Source: an uncultured Actinomycetes bacterium (lineage in GTDB: Bacteria; Actinomycetota; Acidimicrobiia; Acidimicrobiales; Microtrichaceae). Taken from it: a stretch of DNA of 64,000 nucleotides. Shown piece by piece: positions 26,264-33,690 of this stretch. The translations under genes and the position numbers were made by a program. The stretch is from assembly GCA_903925745.1 (NCBI GenBank), contig CAIYGQ010000174.1, positions 1 to 64,000 of the forward strand. Reading direction: 5' to 3'. Each line of letters begins with the position of its first letter. Position 1 is the first letter of the stretch. The notes beneath the pieces are model-generated. The model ran no database searches, was not told where the DNA came from, and saw only the letters and a list, made by a program, of their open reading frames with translations.

Positions 26264-27400
26264 TCAGGCGACCGCCTCGGGCGTCGGCCTGGTGTGCCGC
26301 CGCGAGGCCTGGACCCGCCACACCAGGAAGGTGATGATCCCGATCACGATCTGGGGGATGAACGTGGCGGCCCGCCACAACAGATCGGCGGCGAGCGCCT
26401 GGTCCTGGTCCATGCCGAACGCCGCGAGGAGCGCGACCAGGGCCGCGTCCACCGTCCCGAGGCCACCCGGGGTGACGGGGATGAATCCGGCCAGGCGGGC
26501 GACGGCGAAGGCTGCGAACACCTCGGCGGGATTCACCCCGGTGCTGGTCCCGCCCAAGCCGTAGATGGCCACGAGGAGCACGAAGAACTGGCTGAACTGC
26601 TGGGCGAAGTTCGTGACCGTGAGCCGGCCCCAGCGTTGGGCGACGACGTCGTAGGTCTGGTCACGGAAGCGGACGACACCAGAGGTCACCGTCTCCGCCG
26701 GTGTCGACGGCCGGAACCGGTGGACCACGGCGTCGCCCCACCCGCCGATCCGTCGGGCCCACCGCTCACTGCGGAGCACCACGACCATGGCCCCGACGAT
26801 GAGCGCCACGCCGACGAGCCCGCCGACGGCACCGACGACCTGGTTCTGCGTGGCACCACCCTCGACCACCAGGACCGACAGGCCGAGGGCGGGCAGCGCC
26901 AGGGTCACGAGCAGGTTCCAGATGCTCGTCACGGCGATCGCCGATGACGCCTGGGCCGGACCGAACCCGTACCCGCTCAACATGGCGTACTGGACCGCGA
27001 GGCCGAAGGCACCGCCGGCCGGTACCGCGTTCGAGATCATGAACGACGTCTGGCGGACCACGAACGCGTCCCGGAATCGGATTCCCGGCAGGGCCGCCAT
27101 GTAGGGGAAGACGTAGATGATGATGTTGAGGACGGTCACGGCGCCCAGCGCGACGAGCGAGCCGATCGACATCTTCTCGATCGAGTCCCACGCGGCGCCG
27201 TAGTTGGCGAACTTCGGGAAGATCCCGACGAACACCACGACCAGGACCACCACGGTGATCAGGCCGGCGATGAGCTGCTTGCGTCGGTCGAGGCTGCCGC
27301 CGCCGACGGCGGGGGTGGCCGGCCCGGAGGGGGTGTCGGGCACGGCGGTGGCCGACTCGTCGGCGATGCTCCCGTCGCTGGGCTCGGCAGGGTCGGCCAC
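26264..27400 (-). CDS. LPG synthase-like (YbhN/UPF0104) integral membrane protein
   Basis: A 378-residue polytopic protein with about eight to nine hydrophobic helices and a Pro/Thr-rich cytoplasmic N-terminus. The signature of the lysylphosphatidylglycerol synthase transmembrane region is visible: RQTSFMISNAVPAGGAFGLAVQYAML and FIPVTPGGLGTVDAALVALLAAFG. The soluble aminoacyl-transferase domain of MprF is absent, so it is a flippase-like or unknown-function member. It diverges from the VOC gene. Confidence 0.83.
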   Translation of the reverse strand: MADPAEPSDGSIADESATAVPDTPSGPATPAVGGGSLDRRKQLIAGLITVVVLVVVFVGIFPKFANYGAAWDSIEKMSIGSLVALGAVTVLNIIIYVFPYMAALPGIRFRDAFVVRQTSFMISNAVPAGGAFGLAVQYAMLSGYGFGPAQASSAIAVTSIWNLLVTLALPALGLSVLVVEGGATQNQVVGAVGGLVGVALIVGAMVVVLRSERWARRIGGWGDAVVHRFRPSTPAETVTSGVVRFRDQTYDVVAQRWGRLTVTNFAQQFSQFFVLLVAIYGLGGTSTGVNPAEVFAAFAVARLAGFIPVTPGGLGTVDAALVALLAAFGMDQDQALAADLLWRAATFIPQIVIGIITFLVWRVQASRRHTRPTPEAVA

Positions 27401-27499
27401 GGGCGAACACTACGCCACGGCCCCGAACGCCCGGCCGACCTACGATGCACTCCCGACCGGTCGCCGTCCGGTGACCGCTCCCGGCGACGAGGAGATCCC

Positions 27500-28057
27500 A
27501 TGGGCTACCACCACGTGGCGCTCGCCACCGCCAAGCTGGACGCCACCGACCGCTTCTACACCGAGGCGATGGGCTTCGAGCTGGTGAAGTGCATCACCGC
27601 CCCCACGCCCGAGGGCGGGTGGGCCCGGCACGTCTTCTACCGGAACCCCGACGTGACCGAGGGCGCCCCGGGGATGATCGCCTTCTGGGACCTGCACGGG
27701 GACTACCCGCCGGTCGACGGTGCCATGTCCCGGGCGGTCGGGCTCCCCGAGTGGGTGAACCACCTGGCGTTCCACGCGACCGACCCCGCGGACCTGGAGG
27801 CGCGGCGCAAGCGTTGGCTGGACCTCGGGCTGGAGGTGCTGGACGTCGACCACGGGTTCTGCCGTTCCGTCTACACCCACGATCCCAATGGCACGCTCGT
27901 CGAGTGGTGCTGCGACCTGCGGGAGCTGAACGACGAGGACCGCGCCGCCGCGCTGCGGGACCTGGCCGCCGAGCGGCCGGAGCTGGAGGATCCACCCTCG
28001 GGCATCCAGCACTTCCCCGCCGATGCGTCGCTGCAACCGGACTGGGTGACCGCCTGA
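27500..28057 (+). CDS. VOC-family (glyoxalase/dioxygenase-fold) protein
   Basis: 185 residues with two beta-alpha-beta-beta-beta modules: MGYHHVALATAKLDATDRFYTEAMGFEL and WVNHLAFHATDPADLEARRKRWLDLG. Candidate metal ligands are His4/5, the His in VNHLAFH and the Glu in TLVEWC. VOC folds include glyoxalases, extradiol dioxygenases and antibiotic-binding proteins; the substrate is not deducible. It converges on dnaB with 15 bp between stops. Confidence 0.82.
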   Translation: MGYHHVALATAKLDATDRFYTEAMGFELVKCITAPTPEGGWARHVFYRNPDVTEGAPGMIAFWDLHGDYPPVDGAMSRAVGLPEWVNHLAFHATDPADLEARRKRWLDLGLEVLDVDHGFCRSVYTHDPNGTLVEWCCDLRELNDEDRAAALRDLAAERPELEDPPSGIQHFPADASLQPDWVTA

Positions 28058-28072
28058 GCCGAGCGGACGACG

Positions 28073-30604
28073 TCACTCTCCCTTCGCCATGTTGGCGAAG
28101 AGGGTGCAGTAGTCGAGGAACACGAGCCGGGCGACCCCGGTGCGACCGGCGCGGTGCTTGGCCACGACCACCTCGGCGGTGTCCTTGTCCGGTGAGTCAG
28201 GGTGGTACACCTCGTCCCGGTACAGGAACATCACGACGTCGGCGTCCTGCTCGATCGAGTTGTGCACGATGATTCCGTCGGCCACGAAGTTGTGGGTCCC
28301 CAACACGGTCGCGTCGAACACGGCCTGGGATCCGAGCGGTTCCACCGACACCACCTCGTCCCAGAACACGTCGGACTCGGCGAGCGCCGTGAGTTCCTTG
28401 CTGTCGCACACACCTGCGATGCGGCCCAGACGCTCACGACTCGTCGCACGGGGTCGCGCCGGGGTGCCGAGCAGGTAGCTCCCGCAGTACGGCTCGCCGA
28501 GCTCGGCAGCCAGCTGGCGGTGGGTCATCCCGAGCCGCTCGAGCTCGGCGACGACGACGTCGCGGGCCGCGGGGGGGATGGTGTCGACGTTGGAGTTGGC
28601 CGAGACGTCCTCCAGCGCGGCGAGCGCCCGGCGGGCGGACTCGGCCTCGGGACCCGCCCGGCCGACCGACCGCAGGAACCGTCGCTGGTCCTGGACCCCG
28701 TGGACCCACAACCGCCACGAGCTGGAACGGCCGCTCACCCGAACGACCCGGGCGTGGACCTCGAATCGCAACAGGAGCAGCTGCAGACGACCGAGCAACG
28801 TCCGGTGCCGGCTCGTGCAGAACACCCGCACGAGCGGTCGGCCGCGCAACGTGCCGACACTCGTCGATCCCAGTCGGGTGCAGAGGTGGGCCACGACACG
28901 CGCCAGGTCATCGTCCACGAGGGCGTCGACCCCGACGGGGAGTTCCCCCGTCCGCGCGGCCCGGTCGACCAGCTCGGCGAGGGCGGCCTCGGTCCTCGAC
29001 GGACCGTCAACCGTCGGAGCACCGGTCCCATCGCCCCTGGTGGCCTCGGTCCCGGCGAGGAGGCCCTCGAGGGTCACGGGACGCTCGGGCGGACCGACGC
29101 GGCGTGGGACGGCCAACCGGTCCCCGACGGCCAGTTCATCGAGCCGGACCCAGCCGTCGACGCGGCGGAACGGGTGGTTGGCGGAGGCCTCCACCGACCG
29201 ACCGGAGGCCAGCGTCAACCGGAAGACGTCCTTGGTGCCGCTGGCGAAGACGTGCGTCATGGTGGCCGGAACCAGCTTCCAGTCGTCATCCAGGCTCCAC
29301 ACGGGCACGTCGGCGGCCCCCGATGCCAGCAGTTCGCCCAGGGTGACCGACTCGTTCGTGTCGGCGCGGAGCACGGTGGTCGCAGCCGTGAGGCAGCCGG
29401 ACTCGCGCAGGTCGGCGAGCATCGGGCGCTTGTCCGCCCGGAGCTCGAGCTGACGCGACAACTGGGACAGGGCGACGACCGGGACCTCGAGTTCGCGGGC
29501 CAGCACCTTGAGGCCGCGGCTGATCTCGGCCACCTCCACCTGCCGGCTCTCGGCGTTCGTCCTCCCCTGCATCAACTGGAGGTAGTCGACGACGATCAAC
29601 CCGAGCGGCGTGCCGAGCTTGTCCTGGAGACGACGGGCCTTGGCCCGGATCTCCATGACCGTGAGCGCCGGGTTGTCGTCGATCCACAGCGGCGCCTCAC
29701 CCAGGCGGCCCATGGCCTTCGTGAGCTTCGTCCAGTCCGCGTCGGTCAGGCGTCCAGTCCGCAACTTGGTCGCGTCGACCCGGGCCTCGGCGGCCAGGAG
29801 CCGCTGGGTCAGCTCCAGGTGGCTCATCTCGAGGGAGAAGAACATCACCGGGAGCTGCTCGCGTACCGAGGCGTGCGAGGCCAGCCCGAGGGCGAACGCA
29901 CTCTTGCCCATGGCCGGCCGGGCGCCGACGACGACCAACGCCCCGGGCTGCAGCCCGGACAGGAGCCCGTCCAGGTCCGTGTACCCGGTGGGCGTGCCGG
30001 TGACGGCGTCGCCCCGCTCGTAGAGCTCCTCGAGCTGTTCGAGTGCCTGGTCCAGCAGGGGCGCGAGTTCGGCGAGGGTGTCGGAGGTGCGCCGCTGCGC
30101 CACCGCGAAGATCATGCTCTCGGCGGTGTCGATGGTCTTCTCGATGTCGTCCAGCGGGGAGTACCCGAGTTCGGCGACGTCGTTCGCGGCGCCGATCAGC
30201 TTGCGCAGGAGCGCCTTCTCCTCGACGATCCGCGCGTAGTGCTCGGCGTTGGTGATCGCCGGGGTGTTGGCCTGCAACGACACGAGGGTCGCCGCACCAC
30301 CGACGGCGTCGAGCACTCCGGCCCGGTCGAGTTCCTCGGCGACCGTGAGCGGGTCGACGCCTCGACCCGAGGCGTACAGGGACTGGATGGCCTCGAAGAT
30401 GTGCCGGTGCGCCGGCTTGTAGAAGTCGTCCGACTGGACGATCGTCGCCGACGCCGACACGGCGTGCTCCGACAGGAGCATGGCCCCGAGCAGCGACTGC
30501 TCGGCATCCAGGTTGCTCGGGGGGACTCGGGCCGCCCCGGCGCCGGGCGCAGGCGGTGTGACGGGCGGTTCGGGCGGCATCGCCCACCATCCTCTGTTGT
30601 TCAC
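28073..30604 (-). CDS. dnaB: Replicative DNA helicase DnaB containing an intein
   Basis: An 843-residue precursor; removal of a 379-residue intein leaves a normal 464-residue DnaB. N-terminal collar domain ~30-170, RecA-like domain from ~200 with Walker A GARPAMGKSAFALG (227-240) and Walker B LIVVDYLQLM. The intein lies between ADLRESG (403) and SIEQDADVVM. The ORF begins at GTG 30604; an ATG eight codons later (30580), preceded by AGAGGA, is an equally good start. The gene follows rplI as part of the leftward rpsF-ssb-rpsR-rplI cluster and unwinds DNA at the replication fork. Confidence 0.95.
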   Translation of the reverse strand: MNNRGWWAMPPEPPVTPPAPGAGAARVPPSNLDAEQSLLGAMLLSEHAVSASATIVQSDDFYKPAHRHIFEAIQSLYASGRGVDPLTVAEELDRAGVLDAVGGAATLVSLQANTPAITNAEHYARIVEEKALLRKLIGAANDVAELGYSPLDDIEKTIDTAESMIFAVAQRRTSDTLAELAPLLDQALEQLEELYERGDAVTGTPTGYTDLDGLLSGLQPGALVVVGARPAMGKSAFALGLASHASVREQLPVMFFSLEMSHLELTQRLLAAEARVDATKLRTGRLTDADWTKLTKAMGRLGEAPLWIDDNPALTVMEIRAKARRLQDKLGTPLGLIVVDYLQLMQGRTNAESRQVEVAEISRGLKVLARELEVPVVALSQLSRQLELRADKRPMLADLRESGCLTAATTVLRADTNESVTLGELLASGAADVPVWSLDDDWKLVPATMTHVFASGTKDVFRLTLASGRSVEASANHPFRRVDGWVRLDELAVGDRLAVPRRVGPPERPVTLEGLLAGTEATRGDGTGAPTVDGPSRTEAALAELVDRAARTGELPVGVDALVDDDLARVVAHLCTRLGSTSVGTLRGRPLVRVFCTSRHRTLLGRLQLLLLRFEVHARVVRVSGRSSSWRLWVHGVQDQRRFLRSVGRAGPEAESARRALAALEDVSANSNVDTIPPAARDVVVAELERLGMTHRQLAAELGEPYCGSYLLGTPARPRATSRERLGRIAGVCDSKELTALAESDVFWDEVVSVEPLGSQAVFDATVLGTHNFVADGIIVHNSIEQDADVVMFLYRDEVYHPDSPDKDTAEVVVAKHRAGRTGVARLVFLDYCTLFANMAKGE
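28259..29395 (-). other. DnaB intein (379 residues) with degenerate endonuclease region
   Basis: The first residue is Cys404 (CLTAATTVLRADT), block B has SANHPF, the C-terminus has VFDATVLGTHNFVADGIIVHN, and the +1 residue is Ser, all needed for splicing. It sits at the DLRESG/SIEQDAD junction, the site used by the Synechocystis DnaB intein (recalled). The ~230-residue insert resembles a LAGLIDADG-type domain in its second half (RTLLGRLQLLLLRFEVHARVVRV), but the LAGLIDADG helix is not recognisable (LARVVAHLCTRLG, without the acidic residue). It is probably splicing-competent but no longer homing. Confidence 0.93.
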
Positions 30605-30710
30605 CCTGTGGCCATCCAGAGGATGACCCTCTGGATTTCCTCGGGATGGCCGGGGGATGGGCTGTGGGTCCAGCTGTGGACGACGGGCCGCCCTGCGGAC
30701 GAGTCCGGGC

Positions 30711-31166
30711 TCAGCCGGCGGTCACCTCGACGGTGATGGGGAACTCGACATCGGCGTGGAGCCGGGCCTGCACCAGGTGGGTCCCGACGTCCTTGATCGG
30801 CTCGTCGAGGACCAGCAGTCGCCGGTCGATCTCGATGCCGGCCTGGTCCGCAACGGCCTGGGCGACGTCGGCGGCGGTCACCGACCCGAAGAGCTTCCCG
30901 CCCTCACCGGCACGGGCCGCGATGGCGATGGTGGTCGACACCAGACGCGTCGCGACCTCCTCGGCGGCCTCGCGGTCCTTGGCGTCGCGGATCGAACGGA
31001 CCCGCCGCATGGACTCGGCCTGCCGCTCCGCCCCGACCGTCGCCGGGAACGCCAGGTCCCTCGGCTCCAGGAAGTTGCGGGCGTAGCCCTTGGAGACCTC
31101 GACCACATCGCCCCGCTTGCCGAGGCCGGCCACGTCGGCCCGGAGGATCACCTTGACCGCGCTCAC
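30711..31166 (-). CDS. rplI: 50S ribosomal protein L9
   Basis: 151 residues, normal for L9: N-terminal domain [33 protein letters not shown], a long connecting helix (~40-75) and a C-terminal rRNA-binding domain with [17 protein letters not shown]. The start overlaps the rpsR stop by 4 bp, placing it in the rpsF-ssb-rpsR-rplI operon. The 106 bp between rplI and dnaB show no obvious terminator. Confidence 0.97.
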   Translation of the reverse strand: MSAVKVILRADVAGLGKRGDVVEVSKGYARNFLEPRDLAFPATVGAERQAESMRRVRSIRDAKDREAAEEVATRLVSTTIAIAARAGEGGKLFGSVTAADVAQAVADQAGIEIDRRLLVLDEPIKDVGTHLVQARLHADVEFPITVEVTAG

Positions 31167-31606
31167 GATGCGGCCTCCTCGGAACCGGTGCCGGAGGCGG
31201 TCGCCTCGAGCTCCTCGACCGCCTCGAACTCCTCGACCGCAGCGGCGTCGGCCGGCGCGGCCTCGGACCGCTCGGGTCGATCCCGGTCCGGGCGCGGGCC
31301 ACGTCGATCGTCACCATCACGGTCGGAACGGCGACCTCGCTGGGTGGTGACCCTGCTGGTGTAGGGCAGGAGGGCCATCTCCCGGGCGTTCTTGATGGCC
31401 TTCGCCACCTCCCGCTGCTGCTGGGTGTCGTTGCCGCTCACCCGGCGGGCCCGGATCTTGGCCCGGTCGGACATGAACCGGCGGAGCAGGTTGACGTCCT
31501 TCCAGTCGACGTACTCGACGCCCTCGGAGTCGAGGACCGACACCTTCTTCTTGAGCTTGCGACCGGTGTCCTTGGGCTTGCCGCGACGCGGCTGGGGCTT
31601 GGCCAT
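31163..31606 (-). CDS. rpsR: 30S ribosomal protein S18 with long C-terminal extension
   Basis: The N-terminal ~90 residues are typical S18 ([55 protein letters not shown]). The protein continues to 147 residues with a charged Arg/Asp stretch and then an acidic Glu/Ala-rich tail ([19 protein letters not shown]). Ordinary S18 is about 75-90 residues. The ATG overlaps the ssb stop by one base (TGATG) and the stop overlaps rplI, so frame and ends are well fixed. Confidence 0.96.
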   Translation of the reverse strand: MAKPQPRRGKPKDTGRKLKKKVSVLDSEGVEYVDWKDVNLLRRFMSDRAKIRARRVSGNDTQQQREVAKAIKNAREMALLPYTSRVTTQRGRRSDRDGDDRRGPRPDRDRPERSEAAPADAAAVEEFEAVEELEATASGTGSEEAAS

Positions 31607-32049
31607 CAGAACGGCTCCTCATCCTGGCTGTAGCTCGGGGCCTCGGTGGGGGCCGGGGCGTCGTATCCGCCGCCACCGCCGCCATCCCGGCGCTCGGTCC
31701 TGGTCACCTGGGCGGTCGCCCAGCGGAGGCTCGGGCCGATCTCGTCGGCGAGGATCTCCACCTTGGAACGCTTCTCGCCGTTGTCGGTCTCCCAGGACCG
31801 CACCTGCAGTCGGCCGCTGACCATCACCCGGTTGCCCTTGCTGAGCGACTCGGTGACGTTCTCGGCCAGGTCGCGCCAGCAGACGACGTCGAAGAACGAG
31901 ACCTCCTCGTCCCACTCGTTCGTCTGGGCGTTCCGCCAGCGGCGGTTGACGGCCAGCCCGAAGTTGGCGACGGCCGCCCCCGACGGGATGAACCGGAGCT
32001 CCGGGTCACGCGTCAGGTTGCCGATCAGCTCCACGTAGTTGCCTGCCAT
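31606..32049 (-). CDS. ssb: Single-stranded DNA-binding protein
   Basis: 147 residues from ATG 32049, preceded by AAAGGA. OB-fold [35 protein letters not shown] ... [20 protein letters not shown], a Gly-rich linker and the acidic tip DEEPF that recruits partner proteins. The ORF-track start at 32265 lies inside rpsF and is rejected. It is embedded between rpsF and rpsR as in most bacteria. Confidence 0.97.
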   Translation of the reverse strand: MAGNYVELIGNLTRDPELRFIPSGAAVANFGLAVNRRWRNAQTNEWDEEVSFFDVVCWRDLAENVTESLSKGNRVMVSGRLQVRSWETDNGEKRSKVEILADEIGPSLRWATAQVTRTERRDGGGGGGYDAPAPTEAPSYSQDEEPF

Positions 32050-32051
32050 GG

Positions 32052-32396
32052 TCAGTCCTTTCCTTTGCCGGCCCCAGCGAGGAGGCCACGACGAGCGGCC
32101 TCGGCGTCGGGGAGCCGGATGAGCTTGTGGCGGACGACGTCGTCCGCGAGCCGGAGGTACCGGTCGACCTCGTCGAGGTTGGGTGCCTCCGTGACGATCT
32201 CGAGCACCGAGTAGACGCCCTCGTCCTTGTGGTCGATGGGGTAGGCGAACCGACGTCGTCCCCACTTGTCGACCGTGGGCACGGTGCCACCGTCGGCCTC
32301 CACCAGCTCCTGGACCCGCTGCAGGACGGCCGTGTTGGCTGCGTCGTCGACGTCACGGTCGACGATGATCATGAGCTCGTAGGCGCGAACGGCCAC
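32052..32396 (-). CDS. rpsF: 30S ribosomal protein S6
   Basis: 114 residues: MAVRAYELMIIVDRDVDD, the KWGRRRFAYPIDHKDEGVYSVLEI strand typical of S6 and the pairing surface for S18. It is the first gene of the rpsF-ssb-rpsR-rplI operon and ends 2 bp before the ssb start. GGAGGGAGGA lies directly upstream. In many bacteria the S6:S18 complex represses this operon; a leader hairpin is noted separately. Confidence 0.97.
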   Translation of the reverse strand: MAVRAYELMIIVDRDVDDAANTAVLQRVQELVEADGGTVPTVDKWGRRRFAYPIDHKDEGVYSVLEIVTEAPNLDEVDRYLRLADDVVRHKLIRLPDAEAARRGLLAGAGKGKD

Positions 32397-32437
32397 GCTG
32401 ACTCCTCCCTCCGGACCTGAGCGACGGGCGCTGCAGG

Positions 32438-32456
32438 GTCCTGCGACCTGCAGGAC
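32438..32456 (-). promoter_or_regulatory. Hairpin in the rpsF leader, possible S6:S18 site
   Basis: A perfect 7-bp stem (GTCCTGC/GCAGGAC) with a 5-nt loop lies 42 bp upstream of the rpsF start. The S6:S18-binding leader motif known from other phyla carries a CCG bulge; I cannot confirm that element here, so the assignment rests on position. Confidence 0.3.
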
Positions 32457-32689
32457 AGGGACCCGGGGCGGACCCGGGCGATGTGCGACGCCGAGTGTAG
32501 GCCCCGGGACCCGGACCCGGTCCAGTCGGACCCGGGCGACAGGGGTTCAGAACACCCGGACCCGGGGCGACCCGGGACGACTGGCACCGATGGCGTTTCG
32601 ATCGTCACGCCGACCACTGTGGCGGAGGGGTGTGACACCGGGACCCGACGGAGCCGGCCGGTCCGGTTCCACCGGGTGCCGGTCCCGGG
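32457..32689. other. Intergenic region rich in GACCCGG motifs
   Basis: No gene is visible between the rpsF leader and panB. GACCCGGG or GGACCCGG recurs about eight times, mainly between 32461 and 32645. A possible -10 box for the leftward rpsF operon (TACACT, 32493-32498 on the reverse strand) lies within it. Some copies can pair as hairpins and may terminate panB transcription. Confidence 0.4.
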
Positions 32690-33565
32690 TCAGTGCGCGC
32701 CGCCGTAGAGCGCCAGCGCCTCGGCCTCGTCGACCGAGAGGTGGTACGACTCGGAGTCGTCGGGGAAGCTCCCGCTGCGGACGTCCGAGGCGAAGGCCGC
32801 CACCGCCGAAACCGCCTCGTCCTTCAGCGACGCGTACCGTCGGACGAACTTGGGGGCGACCCGGTCCTCGATGCCGAGCAGGTCGTGGAACACCAGGACC
32901 TGGCCGTCGCAGTGGCGACCGGCGCCGATGCCGATGGTCGGCACGTCGACGGCGTCGGTGACCATGCGGGCCACCTCGTCCGGCACGCCCTCCAGCACGA
33001 TGGCGAAGCAACCGGCGTGCTGGAGCGCCTTGGCATCGGCCACCAGCTGGAGGGCCGCCTCGGACTCCTTGGCCTGCACCCGGAACCCGCCCATGGCGTG
33101 GACCGACTGCGGGGTGAGCCCCAGGTGGCCGACGACGGGGATCTCCGCGTCCACGAGCGCCTCGATCATCGGCACCCGCTTCCTCCCGCCCTCGAGCTTG
33201 ACGCACTGGGCGCCGGCGCGGATCAGGGCGGCCGCGTTGTGGACGGTCTCCTGGGTCGACACGTGGTAGCTCATCCACGGGAGGTCCCCGACGATCAGGC
33301 AGTCGGGACGGGCCCGGGCGACCGCCGCGGTGTGGTGCGCCAGGTCATCGACCGTCACCTGCAGGGTGTCGTCGTACCCGAGCACGACCATGGCCACCGA
33401 GTCGCCGACCAGGATCATGTCGACCCCGGCCTCGGAGGCGATCCGGGCCCCCGGGGCGTCGTAGGCGGTCACCATGACCAGCGGGGCGTCCCCCCTCCGG
33501 ACCTTGGTGGATCGGACCGCCGGGACCGTCCGGCGCGTCGCGGGGATGGCTGCAGATGGTGCCAC
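32690..33565 (-). CDS. panB: 3-methyl-2-oxobutanoate hydroxymethyltransferase
   Basis: The first committed step of pantothenate (CoA) synthesis, transferring a hydroxymethyl group from methylene-tetrahydrofolate to ketoisovalerate. 291 residues of TIM-barrel type: PLVMVTAYDAPGARIASEAGVDMILVGDSVAMVVLGY, VKLEGG, GHLGLTPQSVHAMGGF and IGIGAGRHCDGQVLVFHDLLG. The start is GTG. panC and panD are not in the window. Confidence 0.96.
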   Translation of the reverse strand: MAPSAAIPATRRTVPAVRSTKVRRGDAPLVMVTAYDAPGARIASEAGVDMILVGDSVAMVVLGYDDTLQVTVDDLAHHTAAVARARPDCLIVGDLPWMSYHVSTQETVHNAAALIRAGAQCVKLEGGRKRVPMIEALVDAEIPVVGHLGLTPQSVHAMGGFRVQAKESEAALQLVADAKALQHAGCFAIVLEGVPDEVARMVTDAVDVPTIGIGAGRHCDGQVLVFHDLLGIEDRVAPKFVRRYASLKDEAVSAVAAFASDVRSGSFPDDSESYHLSVDEAEALALYGGAH

Positions 33566-33690
33566 TGGCCCACCTCCTCAGTTGGTCCAGCGCCCTGTGG
33601 CTGCCGGCCGACAACTGCACGGTACGCCCTGGGGGGTCCCCGTGCCAAGCACTGATCCGACCGGCCTTCAGGCCGATCCGGAGCAGGTCC

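Noticed and set aside
28202-30736. 844-aa plus-strand ORF
   Set aside because: Exact antisense shadow of dnaB; composition is Gly/Asp/Arg/His-rich without any domain, typical of high-GC reverse frames.
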